A DNA stretch of 64,000 nucleotides, from contig NZ_JAHCST010000045.1 of NCBI RefSeq assembly GCF_018476525.1, positions 1 to 64,000 of the forward strand, written 5' to 3'. Origin of the DNA: Acrocarpospora catenulata (lineage in GTDB: Bacteria; Actinomycetota; Actinomycetes; Streptosporangiales; Streptosporangiaceae). The notes under the pieces were generated by a model. That model did no database searches. It was not told where the DNA came from and was given only the letters and a program-made list of their open reading frames with translations. Positions 9,748 through 18,974 of the stretch are shown in pieces (the stretch's first letter is position 1; each line of letters starts with the position of its first letter). The position numbers were made by a program, and so were the translations under genes.

Positions 9748-9764
9748 CCGCAACAGAAGCAAAT

Positions 9765-9802
9765 GGCCTCACTTTCCGAAACACGGAGAGTGGGGCCGTT
9801 TA
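9765..9802 (+). terminator. intrinsic terminator of the principal sigma gene
   Basis: A 14-bp stem (9765-9778 with 9784-9797, two G-U pairs) has an AACA-type loop and is followed by GTTTAA. It begins 18 bases after the sigA stop. Confidence 0.75.
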
Positions 9803-9876
9803 ACGTGCGCGTAACGCGGTAGTAGCCGCAGGAGTAGGGAAAGGGCCCTAGGCTCCCGCCCGTGGGAGTAATCGAA

Positions 9877-10836
9877 GTGGATCGGGCACGTGCTCGGGGG
9901 CCACGAGTGATCCCGGACCGCCCTTGGGCGGACATCATGCTGGACGAAACGGTGACCGCCGTACATCGCCGGAACTTCGAGGCGGGCGTTCCCGTACTGG
10001 CCGCTACCCGGGGAGATCCCGAGGTGCGGGCCCTGCGGATCGAGGCGCTCTCCCGGGCCGCGGTGGGGATGAGCCGCGGTATCGAGAGCCTTATCGTGCG
10101 TGACCAACACAATCCCGACCTCTGGTTGTGGCTGGGCCGGACCCGGATCGAAGAGGCCTGGGAGATCAAGCCGGAGGTGAAGGCGCGGGCCGTGCAGGCC
10201 CACCGGCTGGAGGCCTACCACGCGGCCATGGAGCTGGCCCGGCAGCCGCTGCTCACCGCGGCGGGGCTGATGCCCGCCGATCCGGTGCCCTGGGAGGCGC
10301 TGATGTGGCTGGCGCTCGGGCTGGAGCGGCCCCGGAACGACAAGGACTCGGTCTGGTTCGAGTGCTCCCGCCGCTGGCCCACCCTCTACTCGGGCAACCT
10401 GGCCCGCCTGATCACCCTCTCGCCCGGCTGGGGCGGGACCGCCACCGAGATGTTCGAGTTCGCCAGGGCCGTCGCCGCCCGAGCCCCGGACGGCAACCCG
10501 CTGCCCGCCCTGATCCCGCTGGCCCACTTCGAGCACGTCGCCGCCGAGCGCACCCCCATGTCGCGGGGTGGCTGGTTCCCTTTCGACGTGCAGCGGGAGA
10601 TCGTCGCCGCCGCCGGCCAGTGGTCGGACCGGCGGATCGGGCCCGCCCATCCCCGCTCCATCGAAGCCCACAACGCGTTCGGCGCGGCCTTCTACCTGGC
10701 TGACCTGCGGCGTCCGGCCCGCGGCCACCTGGTCCGCACCGGGGGCCGGTTCAGTCGCACGCCCTGGTCGCACCTGGGCGATCCGGAGGCCCAGTTCCAC
10801 CGGGCCTGCGGCAAGCTGAACGTGATCACCAACTGA
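9877..10836 (+). CDS. DUF4034-like hypothetical protein
   Basis: About 319 residues. An all-helical, Trp-rich sequence contains PDLWLWLGRTRIEEAW, then DPVPWEALMWLALGLERP, then SPGWGGTATEMFEFAR and FHRACGKLN. This layout resembles actinobacterial DUF4034 proteins of unknown function. There is no signal or membrane segment. GTG at 9877 has GGGAG 8 bases upstream. GTG at 9862 is also open but lacks a ribosome site. Its stop touches the convergent yaaA stop without a spacer. Confidence 0.75.
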   Translation: MDRARARGPRVIPDRPWADIMLDETVTAVHRRNFEAGVPVLAATRGDPEVRALRIEALSRAAVGMSRGIESLIVRDQHNPDLWLWLGRTRIEEAWEIKPEVKARAVQAHRLEAYHAAMELARQPLLTAAGLMPADPVPWEALMWLALGLERPRNDKDSVWFECSRRWPTLYSGNLARLITLSPGWGGTATEMFEFARAVAARAPDGNPLPALIPLAHFEHVAAERTPMSRGGWFPFDVQREIVAAAGQWSDRRIGPAHPRSIEAHNAFGAAFYLADLRRPARGHLVRTGGRFSRTPWSHLGDPEAQFHRACGKLNVITN

Positions 10837-11592
10837 TCACGAACTGACCACCACGTCCAGCCGGCCGGGATGGAGTTCGGCCCGGTGGCCGAGACCGGTC
10901 AGCACCTGCGCGAGCTGCTCCGGCGTGGCCGGGGCTTTCGCGATCTCGACCAGCGACCGCGCGACCGCGCCGCGCGTCGCTTTCGCCATGTGGCTCACCA
11001 CCGTGCGCGCGCCCTCGCTCTCCCGCAGCACGCGGACCGCCACCACCCGTTCCTTCGCCGCCTTCGGCGGCTGCCAGGCCGCGCCGTACGTGGCCGAGCG
11101 CAGATCCACCACCAGACCGGGGACCTCGTCCAGCACGGCGCTCAGGGCGGGCCGCCAGAACGCGGCCAGCGCGCCCATCGGCGGCAGCCGCACCCCCATG
11201 GACAGCCGGTACGGCGGGACGCGGTCGGTGAGCCGGAGGGCGCCCCAGAGGCCGGACATGATGACCAGCCGCTTGCCCGCCCGGCGCCGGGCGGCGGCGT
11301 CCAGGGTGGCGAGGCCGAGATTGTCGTAGAGCACGCCCGAGTAGAGCCGCCCGGCGGGCAGCGTGGGCGCGGCGCGCAGCCTGCGGTTCTTCTCGATCTC
11401 CCCGGTCAGGCCCTCGGTGAGGGCCAGCACCTCGCGCGCGGCCGGGGTGGCGCACAGCTCGGCCAGCGCGTCCAGCACCTTCTCCCGGTAGCCGGTGAGC
11501 TCGGGAAAGCTGAGGCCGGTCAGGTCGAGCGGGGCTCCTCGGCGGGCGGTGGCCTTGCCCTCGGAGGGGGGCAGCAGGATGAGCACGCGCAC
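10837..11592 (-). CDS. yaaA: peroxide stress protein YaaA (DUF328/UPF0246)
   Basis: 251 residues matching the YaaA family from LLPPSEGK at the start through NRRLRAAPTLPAGRLYSGVLYDNLG to RSATYGAAWQP near residue 160 and the C-terminal SHMAKATRG. In Escherichia coli YaaA lowers free iron and protects DNA from peroxide, and the fold has a DNA-binding HhH element. Cytosolic. GTG codons at 11592 and 11586 are both possible starts. It is convergent with and directly abutting the DUF4034-like gene. Confidence 0.9.
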   Translation of the reverse strand: MRVLILLPPSEGKATARRGAPLDLTGLSFPELTGYREKVLDALAELCATPAAREVLALTEGLTGEIEKNRRLRAAPTLPAGRLYSGVLYDNLGLATLDAAARRRAGKRLVIMSGLWGALRLTDRVPPYRLSMGVRLPPMGALAAFWRPALSAVLDEVPGLVVDLRSATYGAAWQPPKAAKERVVAVRVLRESEGARTVVSHMAKATRGAVARSLVEIAKAPATPEQLAQVLTGLGHRAELHPGRLDVVVSS

Positions 11593-11719
11593 ACCCTACC
11601 GGTGATGATGTCGCAGGTCGGAAAAGTATCGGGGCGCTACCGCGATGGGGTAGCGCCGGAAATCACGAAATGTGGCGACGGCGCGCGCGGGGTCGGCCGC
11701 GGCGCGCCGGCGCGTACCG

Positions 11720-11950
11720 TCAACGTTCGTCGGCCAGCGCCGTCGAAGGGGTTTCCGAGAGTCGGGCCGACTCATCCTGGATCTCGGCACCTTGGTCGCG
11801 AAGCGCGGCTACGTGCCGACGCCCGTGGTGAGCGCAGAACAGCAGTTCGGCGCCGACCGGCAGGGTCGCGCGAATGTAGGCCTGCGCGCCACACCGGTCG
11901 CACCGGTCCAGAGCGGTCAGCGGCTTAGTGGGGGCGAGAGCTCCAGTCAC
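11720..11950 (-). CDS. DUF7455 zinc-ribbon-like small protein
   Basis: 76 residues. Conserved core LTALDRCDRCGAQAYIRA (CxxC) followed by LLFCAHHGRRH (Cys and His) looks like a small zinc-binding knuckle. The tail AEIQDESARL is also conserved in the family. It is widespread in actinobacteria beside the ParE-type topoisomerase gene, as here, where it is divergent from parE. Function is unknown. The 251-base space to parE (11951-12201) must hold both promoters. It contains a small inverted repeat CCCCGC-CTGA-GCGGGG (11968-11983). Confidence 0.85.
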   Translation of the reverse strand: MTGALAPTKPLTALDRCDRCGAQAYIRATLPVGAELLFCAHHGRRHVAALRDQGAEIQDESARLSETPSTALADER

Positions 11951-12201
11951 GTATCGCCTTTCGGGTCACCCCGCCTGAGCGGGGATGTTGGCGTCACAGT
12001 CACTTGGGACAACATCTAACCCGATGGGGGCGTTCCCAATCACCCCCTGACTACGCCGAGAGCGGAATGTTCCGAAAAGTGAGTTGGATCGCACGGCACG
12101 TGACGGGACAACCCGCCCTCCCTGGCAAGCTGGGTAGGCGGAAATTCATGGTGCGCGCTAAGCTGCGTACGCGTGTTCGACTCGTGAACGTGGGAGCTGG
12201 T

Positions 12202-14268
12202 GTGACGGTAGCGGAGACGGGTTACACGGCCCGTCACCTTTCTGTGCTGGAAGGGCTTGAGGCCGTCCGCAAGCGCCCGGGCATGTACATCGGGTCCACC
12301 GACAGCCGGGGGCTCATGCACTGCCTCTGGGAGATCGTGGACAACGGCGTGGACGAGGCGCTCGCCGGTTTCTGCACCCGCATCGAGGTCGAGCTGTACG
12401 CTGACGGCTCCGTCGAGGTCCGGGACAACGGCCGGGGCATCCCGGTGGACATCGAGCCCAAGAGCGGCCTGGCCGGCGTCGAGCTCGTCTACACGAAGCT
12501 GCACGCGGGCGGGAAGTTCGGCGGCGGCTCCTACAGCGCCTCCGGCGGTCTGCACGGGGTGGGCGCCTCGGTGGTGAACGCGCTCTCCGCCCGGCTGGAC
12601 GTCGAGGTCGACCGCGACGGCCGGGTGCACGAGATCAGCTTCCGGCGCGGCGTGCCCGGCGTCTTCGACGGGGACGGGCCGACCGCTCGGTTCAAGAAGA
12701 AGTCCGGCCTGCGCGACGGCGGGCCGCTGGCCGCCAGGGCCACCGGCACCCGGGTGCGCTGGTGGGTGGACCGCCAGATCTTCCTGCCCGAGGCCGAGGT
12801 CTCGCTGGACGAGATCCACGTCCGGCTCCGGCAGACCGCCTTCCTGGTGCCCGGTCTCACCCTCATGGTGCGCGACAGCCGCGGCGAGGAGGCCACCGAG
12901 GAGACCTTCCGCTTCGACGGGGGCATCTCCGAGTTCACCGAGTTCCTGGCCCAGGACGAGGCGCTCTGCGAGGTGTTACGGCTCCAGGGGGCCGGCCGCT
13001 TCCGGGAGACCGTGCCGGTCCTCGACGAACAGGGCCACATGACGTCCACCGATGTCGAGCGCGAGCTGACGGTGGACGTCGCCATGCGGTGGGGCAAGGG
13101 TTACGACACCACCGTGCGCTCCTTCGTGAACGTGATCGCCACCCCCAAGGGCGGCACCCACGTCACCGGCTTCGAGCGTGCCCTGGTGCGTACCGTCAAC
13201 GAGCAGCTGCGGGAGACCCGGCTGTTGAAGAACGGCGACGACCCGGTCACCAAGGAGGACATCCTGGAGGGCCTGACGGCCGTGGTGACCGTCCGGGTGC
13301 CCGAGCCGCAGTTCGAGGGCCAGACCAAGGAGGTGCTCGGCACCTCGGCGGCCACCAGGATCGTCTCGCATGTGGTCTCCACCGAGCTGAAGGAGCTGTT
13401 CGCCAGCCCGAAGCGGGCCCAGAAGCAGGCGATGCGCTCGGTGCTGGAGAAGGTGGTGGCCGCCGCCAAGGCGCGCATCGCGGCCCGCGAGCACCGGGAC
13501 AACCAGCGCCGCAAGAGCGTCCTGGAGAACTCCGCCCTGCCGGCCAAGCTGGTGGACTGCCGCAGCGACGACGTGGACCGCAGCGAGCTGTTCATCGTGG
13601 AGGGGGACTCCGCGCTGGGCACGGCCAAGCTGGCCCGGGATTCGGAGTTCCAGGCGCTGCTGCCGATCCGGGGCAAGATCCTGAACGTGCAGAAGGCGTC
13701 GGTGAGCGACATGCTCAAGAACGCCGAGTGCGCCGCGATCATCCAGGTGGTGGGGGCCGGCTCGGGCCGTACCTTCGACCTGGACGCCGCGCGGTACGGG
13801 AAGATCATCCTGATGGCCGACGCGGATGTGGACGGGGCGCACATCCGGTGCCTGCTGCTGACCCTCTTCCACCGCTACATGCGGCCCATGGTGGAGGCCG
13901 GGCGGGTCTTCGCGGCCGTGCCGCCGCTGCACCGGGTGGAGCTCACCAACCCCGGGCGGGGGCAGGAGAAGTACATCTACTGCTACTCCGACGCGGAACT
14001 CCACAAGGTTCTGGACGGCCTGCGTAAGCGCGGCAAGCGCTGGAAGGAACCCGCCCAGCGCTACAAGGGTCTGGGCGAGATGGACGCCGACCAGCTGGCG
14101 GAGACCACCATGGACCCCCGCCACCGGGTCCTGCGCCGCGTCCGCATCGAGGACGCGGCCGAGGGCGAACGCATCTTCGACCTGCTGATGGGCAGCGATG
14201 TGGCCCCGCGCCGGGAGTTCATCGTCTCCTCGGCCGCCGAGGTCGACCGGGACCACATCGACGCGTAG
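12202..14268 (+). CDS. parE: DNA topoisomerase IV subunit B (ParE/GyrB type)
   Basis: 688 residues. The GHKL ATPase domain shows EAVRKRPGMYIGST, DNGVDEAL, DNGRGIPVD and GLHGVGASVVNAL. The transducer domain follows, and the TOPRIM domain has LFIVEGDSALGTA and the DADVDGAHI metal triad, then the C-terminal YKGLGEMDADQL. It supplies the ATPase half of the decatenating/relaxing type II topoisomerase with ParC (16369-18858). GTG at 12202 with GGGAG upstream gives the family length; the frame is open 66 codons further up without a ribosome site. One rare TTA Leu codon occurs near 12976. Confidence 0.93.
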   Translation: MTVAETGYTARHLSVLEGLEAVRKRPGMYIGSTDSRGLMHCLWEIVDNGVDEALAGFCTRIEVELYADGSVEVRDNGRGIPVDIEPKSGLAGVELVYTKLHAGGKFGGGSYSASGGLHGVGASVVNALSARLDVEVDRDGRVHEISFRRGVPGVFDGDGPTARFKKKSGLRDGGPLAARATGTRVRWWVDRQIFLPEAEVSLDEIHVRLRQTAFLVPGLTLMVRDSRGEEATEETFRFDGGISEFTEFLAQDEALCEVLRLQGAGRFRETVPVLDEQGHMTSTDVERELTVDVAMRWGKGYDTTVRSFVNVIATPKGGTHVTGFERALVRTVNEQLRETRLLKNGDDPVTKEDILEGLTAVVTVRVPEPQFEGQTKEVLGTSAATRIVSHVVSTELKELFASPKRAQKQAMRSVLEKVVAAAKARIAAREHRDNQRRKSVLENSALPAKLVDCRSDDVDRSELFIVEGDSALGTAKLARDSEFQALLPIRGKILNVQKASVSDMLKNAECAAIIQVVGAGSGRTFDLDAARYGKIILMADADVDGAHIRCLLLTLFHRYMRPMVEAGRVFAAVPPLHRVELTNPGRGQEKYIYCYSDAELHKVLDGLRKRGKRWKEPAQRYKGLGEMDADQLAETTMDPRHRVLRRVRIEDAAEGERIFDLLMGSDVAPRREFIVSSAAEVDRDHIDA

Positions 14269-14274
14269 GAGCCT

Positions 14275-14775
14275 TTAGGGCAGTTCCACCGGCTGGAGGC
14301 GGCCGGTGCGGACGTCGTAGATGGCGCCGCCGATGGCGAGGTCGCCGGCGAGGAACGGGCTGGCCTTGATGCGGGTCAGGTCGTGGCGGAGTGCGGCGTC
14401 CTGGTCGGGGACGGTGTGGAAGTCCAGGCTGCGGGTGTCCACGCCGCGGGTCTTGGCCAGGGCGTGGACGTCGTCGTCGGTGGCCTTGGCCATGCCGCAG
14501 TCGGTGTGCGGCATGACGAGGATTCGGTTCACACCGAGCAGGAATACGGCCAGCACGAGGGTGCGGAGCACGTCGTCGGTCACCCGGGCGCCCGCGTTGC
14601 GCAGGATCTTGGCGTCCCCTGGTTGCAGGCCGAGCAGGCCCAGCGGGTCGATTCGGGAGTCCATGCAGGTCACCACGGCCAGGCCGCGCCTGGCCCGCCC
14701 GGTCAGCGCGGAGTCGCTGAAGTTCTTGGCGAACTGGAGGTTGGCCTGCAGGAGGTCGTCGAAGGCACCGGTCAT
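14275..14775 (-). CDS. beta-class carbonic anhydrase
   Basis: 166 residues. Zinc ligands are visible as C37 in TCMDSR (with the Asp39/Arg41 dyad) and H90/C93 in MPHTDCG, the pattern of beta carbonic anhydrases. It interconverts CO2 and bicarbonate in the cytosol and may feed the carboxylases, including the accD product in this window. Short actinobacterial beta-CA length. It converges on parE with a 6-base gap and no obvious terminator between them. The coding strand is C-rich throughout. Confidence 0.92.
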   Translation of the reverse strand: MTGAFDDLLQANLQFAKNFSDSALTGRARRGLAVVTCMDSRIDPLGLLGLQPGDAKILRNAGARVTDDVLRTLVLAVFLLGVNRILVMPHTDCGMAKATDDDVHALAKTRGVDTRSLDFHTVPDQDAALRHDLTRIKASPFLAGDLAIGGAIYDVRTGRLQPVELP

Positions 14776-14950
14776 GTGATTGATGTTCCCTTACGGGCCA
14801 TTCCTCAGTTTTACCGGGGTTGTGACATTAACCGCATCGGGGTGCGGCATGACGGCGCCGATACCCTGAAGATCTCACGATCACCGGGCCGAATGGGCAA
14901 TGATGTCGTGACTCAAAGTGCTTGATCGACTACCTAAAGTGAGACCGACT

Positions 14951-15211
14951 ATGACCTCGCCCAGCGCTTTCGCCGAGTGCCTCCGGACCATGGCCCGCAG
15001 CCGGCTGGACCGCGTCGAGCCGCGCGACGAGGGGCGTAACGCCCGGATCGCGCTCGCCCTGCTGGACGCCGCCTGTCACGTCGAGACGCTGCCGGCCGAT
15101 GATCCGCTGCTCGCCGAGCCGCCTGGGATGGCGGACGTGCTCGCGCTCTGGCCGTGGGGGGAGCCGGCCGATCTGCTCCACCGGCTGGCCGGTGCGCGGT
15201 TGCCGGGGTGA
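14951..15211 (+). CDS. small hypothetical protein
   Basis: 86 residues from the ATG at 14951 (GTGAGACC upstream is a weak ribosome site). The sequence SAFAECLRTMARSRLDRV..., then IALALLDAACHVETLPADDPLL, looks like a compact helical protein. No family recognised. It is convergent with the thioredoxin-like gene, 15 bases apart. Confidence 0.55.
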   Translation: MTSPSAFAECLRTMARSRLDRVEPRDEGRNARIALALLDAACHVETLPADDPLLAEPPGMADVLALWPWGEPADLLHRLAGARLPG

Positions 15212-15226
15212 CCGGTTGCCCCGGTA

Positions 15227-15784
15227 TTAGGCGGGCTCGTTGCCGGGCTTCCACTTGATGCCGCAGCCGAGGCTTGGGTGCTGGTCGGGGATGGGGTCTC
15301 CGGCCAGCATCGTGTCGGTGGCGGCCCTTAGTGAGGAGCCGGTGACGGGGATCTCGTTGCGGGGGCGGGCGCCGTCGAACTCGCCTCGGTAGGCCAGGCG
15401 GTGGTCGGCGTCGTACAGGAAGAAGTCCGGGGTGCAGGCCGCGTGGTAGGCGTGGGCGACCTCCTGGGTCTCGTCGATCAGGTACGGGAAGGTGAAACCC
15501 GCCCGGGCGGCCTGCTCGATGAGGTGAGTCGTGTCGTCGTCGGGGTAGTTGACCACGTCGTTGCTAGAGATCGCGATGGTGGCGACCCGGTCCGCGTAGT
15601 CGGCGGCGTAGTGGCCGATGCCGGTCTCTATGCGGCGGACGTACGGGCAGTGGTTGGAGAGGAAGACCACCAGGACCGGGGTGCCCTTGAGGTCGGAGAG
15701 TGCGAGGCGGGTCCCGGTGATCGAGGGGAGGTCGAAGTCGGGCGCGGCCGTTCCGAGCGGGACCATGAACGAATTTACAGCCAT
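15227..15784 (-). CDS. thioredoxin-fold peroxiredoxin-like (AhpC/TSA family) protein
   Basis: 185 residues. The AhpC/TSA-thioredoxin fold shows at GTAAPDFDLPSITG and VVFLSNHCPYVRRIE, with a single Cys in the active-site loop rather than CxxC, then DETQEVAHAYHAACTPDFFLYD with the cis-Pro position. This subgroup is usually annotated thioredoxin family protein; its electron partner is unknown. The ATG at 15784 has AGGGGAA 8 bases upstream; an ATG seven codons earlier lacks one. No signal peptide, so cytosolic. Confidence 0.85.
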   Translation of the reverse strand: MAVNSFMVPLGTAAPDFDLPSITGTRLALSDLKGTPVLVVFLSNHCPYVRRIETGIGHYAADYADRVATIAISSNDVVNYPDDDTTHLIEQAARAGFTFPYLIDETQEVAHAYHAACTPDFFLYDADHRLAYRGEFDGARPRNEIPVTGSSLRAATDTMLAGDPIPDQHPSLGCGIKWKPGNEPA

Positions 15785-15921
15785 AGACGTGTTTCCCCTG
15801 TTCATCCGTTATGGAGGGATATTTCCCGGGATAGATGACATCTAGCCATGGCCTGCCCTGGCGATCGTCTCCAACACCAGTATAGATTCTTCGCTGGTTA
15901 CACCGAACGAAGGAGGACCTC

Positions 15922-16284
15922 ATGGCCATCGGCAGCCTCAGCGAGATCGTCATCGACTGTCCCGACCCTATGGCCCTCGCCCAGTTCTACGCCGCAATCA
16001 TCGGCGGCGAAATAACCCGAGCCGACGTCGACTGGGTCACCCTCACCGGCGAAACCCCCATCAAACTCGCTTTCCAACTGGCCCCCGACCACGTCCCCCC
16101 CATCTGGCCGGACCCCGCCAACCCCCAACAGTTCCACCTCGACATCCGCGTCCCCGACCTAACCAAGGGCGAATCCCAGGTCCTCGCCCTCGGCGCCACC
16201 AAACACCCCCACCAGCCCGGCGACGGCGACGGCTTCATCGTCTTCCTCGACCCAGCCGGCCACCCGTTCTGCCTGGTCGACTAA
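15922..16284 (+). CDS. VOC family (glyoxalase-like) protein
   Basis: 120 residues with the two beta-alpha-beta-beta-beta modules of the vicinal oxygen chelate fold: SEIVIDCPDPMALAQFYAAI at the start and a second module from FHLDIRVPDL to GFIVFLDPAGHPFCLVD. The substrate is not predictable. AAGGAGG precedes the ATG. Wobble positions are almost all C, much more so than in upstream genes. A strong terminator follows. Confidence 0.88.
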   Translation: MAIGSLSEIVIDCPDPMALAQFYAAIIGGEITRADVDWVTLTGETPIKLAFQLAPDHVPPIWPDPANPQQFHLDIRVPDLTKGESQVLALGATKHPHQPGDGDGFIVFLDPAGHPFCLVD

Positions 16285-16335
16285 CCACCGCCCCTTTCTC
16301 CCAAGCGGACGAAGGCTCTGAGACTCCCATGAATA

Positions 16336-16370
16336 CGGGCCACCCCTGGAAGAGGTGGCCCGTGGGTTTT
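16336..16370 (+). terminator. terminator between the VOC gene and parC
   Basis: Perfect 9-bp stem CGGGCCACC / GGTGGCCCG (16336-16344, 16354-16362) followed on the plus strand by TGGGTTTT. It ends the VOC transcript. It also lies right after the parC stop and may act on both strands. Confidence 0.8.
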
Positions 16371-18858
16371 AGAACAACTGTGGTGGGGGCTCGTCTTGGG
16401 TGTCGGCGAAGAGGGCGCCGCCGATGGCTGCGACGGTGTGGGTGAGGCGGACGCCGGAGCCGTCGCGGCGGCCGAGTTCGGTTGGGAGGGGGACCGGTTT
16501 GCCGACGGCTGAGACGGCCTTTGCGGGGGCTGGGCCTGCCCAGGCCAGGAGGAGGGTGTCCTCGCCCTTCAGGAAGCGCTGGGCGCGTACACCGCCGGTG
16601 GCGCGGCCCTTGGGGGGGAACTCGGCGTAGTCGGCGATCTTGCCGCCGCCTATCTGGGTGCCGGGGAGAGCGGTGGACGAGCCGGCGATGGTGATGACGC
16701 GGGACTCGCGGGAGGGGTCCACCGTGCCGAACCAGATCACACGGGCGCCGGGCTCCAGACGGATGCCGGCCATGCCACCCGCTGGACGGCCCTGCGGGCG
16801 GACGTTGGAAGCCGGGTAGCGCAGGAGTTGGGCGTCGGAGGTGATGAACACCAGATCGTGTTCCTCGGCGGCGAGTTCGGCGGCCCCAACGACGGTGTCC
16901 CCGTCACGGAGCCCGATGACCTCGAACTCGTCACGGTTGGCCGGATACTCGGGAACGACCCGTTTGACCACACCCTGCGCGGTACCGAGCGCAAGCCCGG
17001 GACCGTTCGGATCCAGGGACCCCAGCCCGACCACGACCTCGTCGGGATTGAGCGCGACGTACTCGGCCACCGGATGCCCCCCGGCCAGGGACGGCGGATT
17101 GGCCGTGGGCGGAAGTTCGGGCAGGTCCACGACGGAAACCCGGATCATGCGCCCCTGCGAGGTGACCACCCCGATCTCCCCGCGCACGGTCGACCGTACC
17201 GCCGAAACCAGCACATCGTGCACGCTGCGCTCACCGTCCGGTGGCAGCGGCCCAGCGCCACCCGTACGGGCCAGCAGACCGGTGGAGGACATCAGCACCA
17301 GGCACGGATCGTCGGCCACCTCCAGCTCCACGGTGGCGGTCCTGGGCGCGCCGGAGGACTCCAGCAGCACGGTCCGGCGCGGCGTGCCGTAGGTCTTGGC
17401 CACGGCGGCCAGCTCGTCCGAGACGACCTTGTTCAGCTTGTCCTCGGAGGACAGAATCGCGGTCAGTTCGGCGATCTCCCGGGTCAGCGTCTCCTTCTCC
17501 CGGTCCAGCTCCAGCTTGTCGAACCGGGTGAGCCGCCGCAGCGGGGTGTCCAGGATGTACCCGGCCTGCGTCTCGCTCAGCGAGAAGATCTCCATCAGCC
17601 GGGTACGCGCGGCGGAGGAGTCATCAGAGGACCGGATGACCTGGATGACCTCGTCGATGTTGAGCAGCGCGATGATCAGCCCGTCCACCAGGTGCAGGCG
17701 CTCCTCGCGCTTGCGCCGCCGGTACGCCGAACGCCGCCGCACCACGTCGATCCGGTGGTCCACGTACACCCGGAGCAGATCGCGCAGCCCCAGCGTCCGC
17801 GGCTGACCGTCCACCAGCGCCACGTTGTTGATCCCGAAGGTCTCCTCCATCGGCGTGAGCCGGTAGAGCTCCTCCAGCACCGCCTCGGGAATGAACCCGT
17901 TCTTGATCTCGATGACCAGCCGCAGCCCCTTGTGCCGGTCGGTGAGATCCTTCAGATCGGCGATCCCGGACAGCTTCTTGGCGTTCACCAGCTCCTTGAT
18001 CTTGGTGATCACCCGCTCCGGGCCCACGTTGTACGGCAGCTCGGTGACCACCAGCCCCTTCCGGCGCGGCGTCACGTTCTCCACGGTCGCCTTGGCCCGC
18101 ATCCGGAAGGTGCCCCGCCCGGTCTCGTACGCGTCCCGGACCCCGGACAGCCCGATGATCGACCCGCCGGTCGGCAGATCGGGCCCCGGCACGAACCGCA
18201 TCAGATCCTCAAGCGAGGCGTCCGGCTTCTTCAGCAGATGCCGCGCCGCCGCGATGACCTCCCCCAGGTTGTGCGGCGCCATGTTGGTGGCCATCCCGAC
18301 CGCGATCCCGGTCGACCCGTTGACCAGCAGGTTCGGGAACGCCGACGGCAGCACCGTGGGTTCGGTCTCCTGCCCGTCGTAGTTGGGCTTGAAGTCGACC
18401 GTGTCCTCGTCGATCGACTCCACCATCAGCATCGCGGCCGAGGACAGCCGGGCCTCGGTGTACCGCATGGCCGCGGGCAGGTCGTCCGGCGAGCCGAAGT
18501 TGCCGTGGCCGTCCACCAGTGGCAGCCGCATCGAGAACGGCTGCGCCTGGCGGACCAGCGCGTCGTAGATGGCGCTGTCCCCGTGTGGATGGAGCTTGCC
18601 CATGACGTCGCCGACCACGCGGGAGGACTTCACGTGCCCCCGGTCGGGCCGCAGCCCCATCTCGTTCATCGAGTAGAGGATGCGCCGCTGCACGGGCTTG
18701 AGACCGTCCCGGGCATCGGGGAGGGCGCGCTGGTAGATCACCGAATACGCGTACTCCAGGAAGCTCGTGCGCATCTCCGTGGAGACGTCGATATCGACGA
18801 TGCGCTCCTCGAAGTCCTCGGGCGGCGGGCTGGTGGTTCGTCGAGCCATGTCGAACAT
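16369..18858 (-). CDS. parC: DNA topoisomerase IV subunit A (ParC/GyrA type)
   Basis: 829 residues. The breakage-reunion domain begins [24 protein letters not shown]. It carries the quinolone-determining region [14 protein letters not shown] and the catalytic Tyr in [11 protein letters not shown] beta-pinwheel C-terminal domain follows. I do not see a GyrA box, consistent with ParC rather than GyrA. It forms the DNA-cleaving half of topoisomerase IV with ParE. ATG at 18858 has GGAGG at proper spacing; ATG at 18849 is the common alternative. The last 300 bases of the coding strand are C-rich. The gene is divergent from the Hsp70-like gene. Confidence 0.93.
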   Translation of the reverse strand: MFDMARRTTSPPPEDFEERIVDIDVSTEMRTSFLEYAYSVIYQRALPDARDGLKPVQRRILYSMNEMGLRPDRGHVKSSRVVGDVMGKLHPHGDSAIYDALVRQAQPFSMRLPLVDGHGNFGSPDDLPAAMRYTEARLSSAAMLMVESIDEDTVDFKPNYDGQETEPTVLPSAFPNLLVNGSTGIAVGMATNMAPHNLGEVIAAARHLLKKPDASLEDLMRFVPGPDLPTGGSIIGLSGVRDAYETGRGTFRMRAKATVENVTPRRKGLVVTELPYNVGPERVITKIKELVNAKKLSGIADLKDLTDRHKGLRLVIEIKNGFIPEAVLEELYRLTPMEETFGINNVALVDGQPRTLGLRDLLRVYVDHRIDVVRRRSAYRRRKREERLHLVDGLIIALLNIDEVIQVIRSSDDSSAARTRLMEIFSLSETQAGYILDTPLRRLTRFDKLELDREKETLTREIAELTAILSSEDKLNKVVSDELAAVAKTYGTPRRTVLLESSGAPRTATVELEVADDPCLVLMSSTGLLARTGGAGPLPPDGERSVHDVLVSAVRSTVRGEIGVVTSQGRMIRVSVVDLPELPPTANPPSLAGGHPVAEYVALNPDEVVVGLGSLDPNGPGLALGTAQGVVKRVVPEYPANRDEFEVIGLRDGDTVVGAAELAAEEHDLVFITSDAQLLRYPASNVRPQGRPAGGMAGIRLEPGARVIWFGTVDPSRESRVITIAGSSTALPGTQIGGGKIADYAEFPPKGRATGGVRAQRFLKGEDTLLLAWAGPAPAKAVSAVGKPVPLPTELGRRDGSGVRLTHTVAAIGGALFADTQDEPPPQLF

Positions 18859-18974
18859 TTTGCCGGTCCTCCACAGTGCCCGCGACTCGGGCGCTCAGGG
18901 TGGCCCGACTGCGCCTAATATCGTTGTCGCCTGGTCCGGGATTCGGCCACGTACGCAGCGGAGGGAGGCCGGGT

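Noticed and set aside
7690-9762. 690-codon minus-strand frame opposite the sigma factor, Leu/Gly/Arg-rich
   Set aside because: It is antisense to conserved sigma regions, and the repeats mirror the Lys/Ala and Asp/Glu tracts of the real protein.
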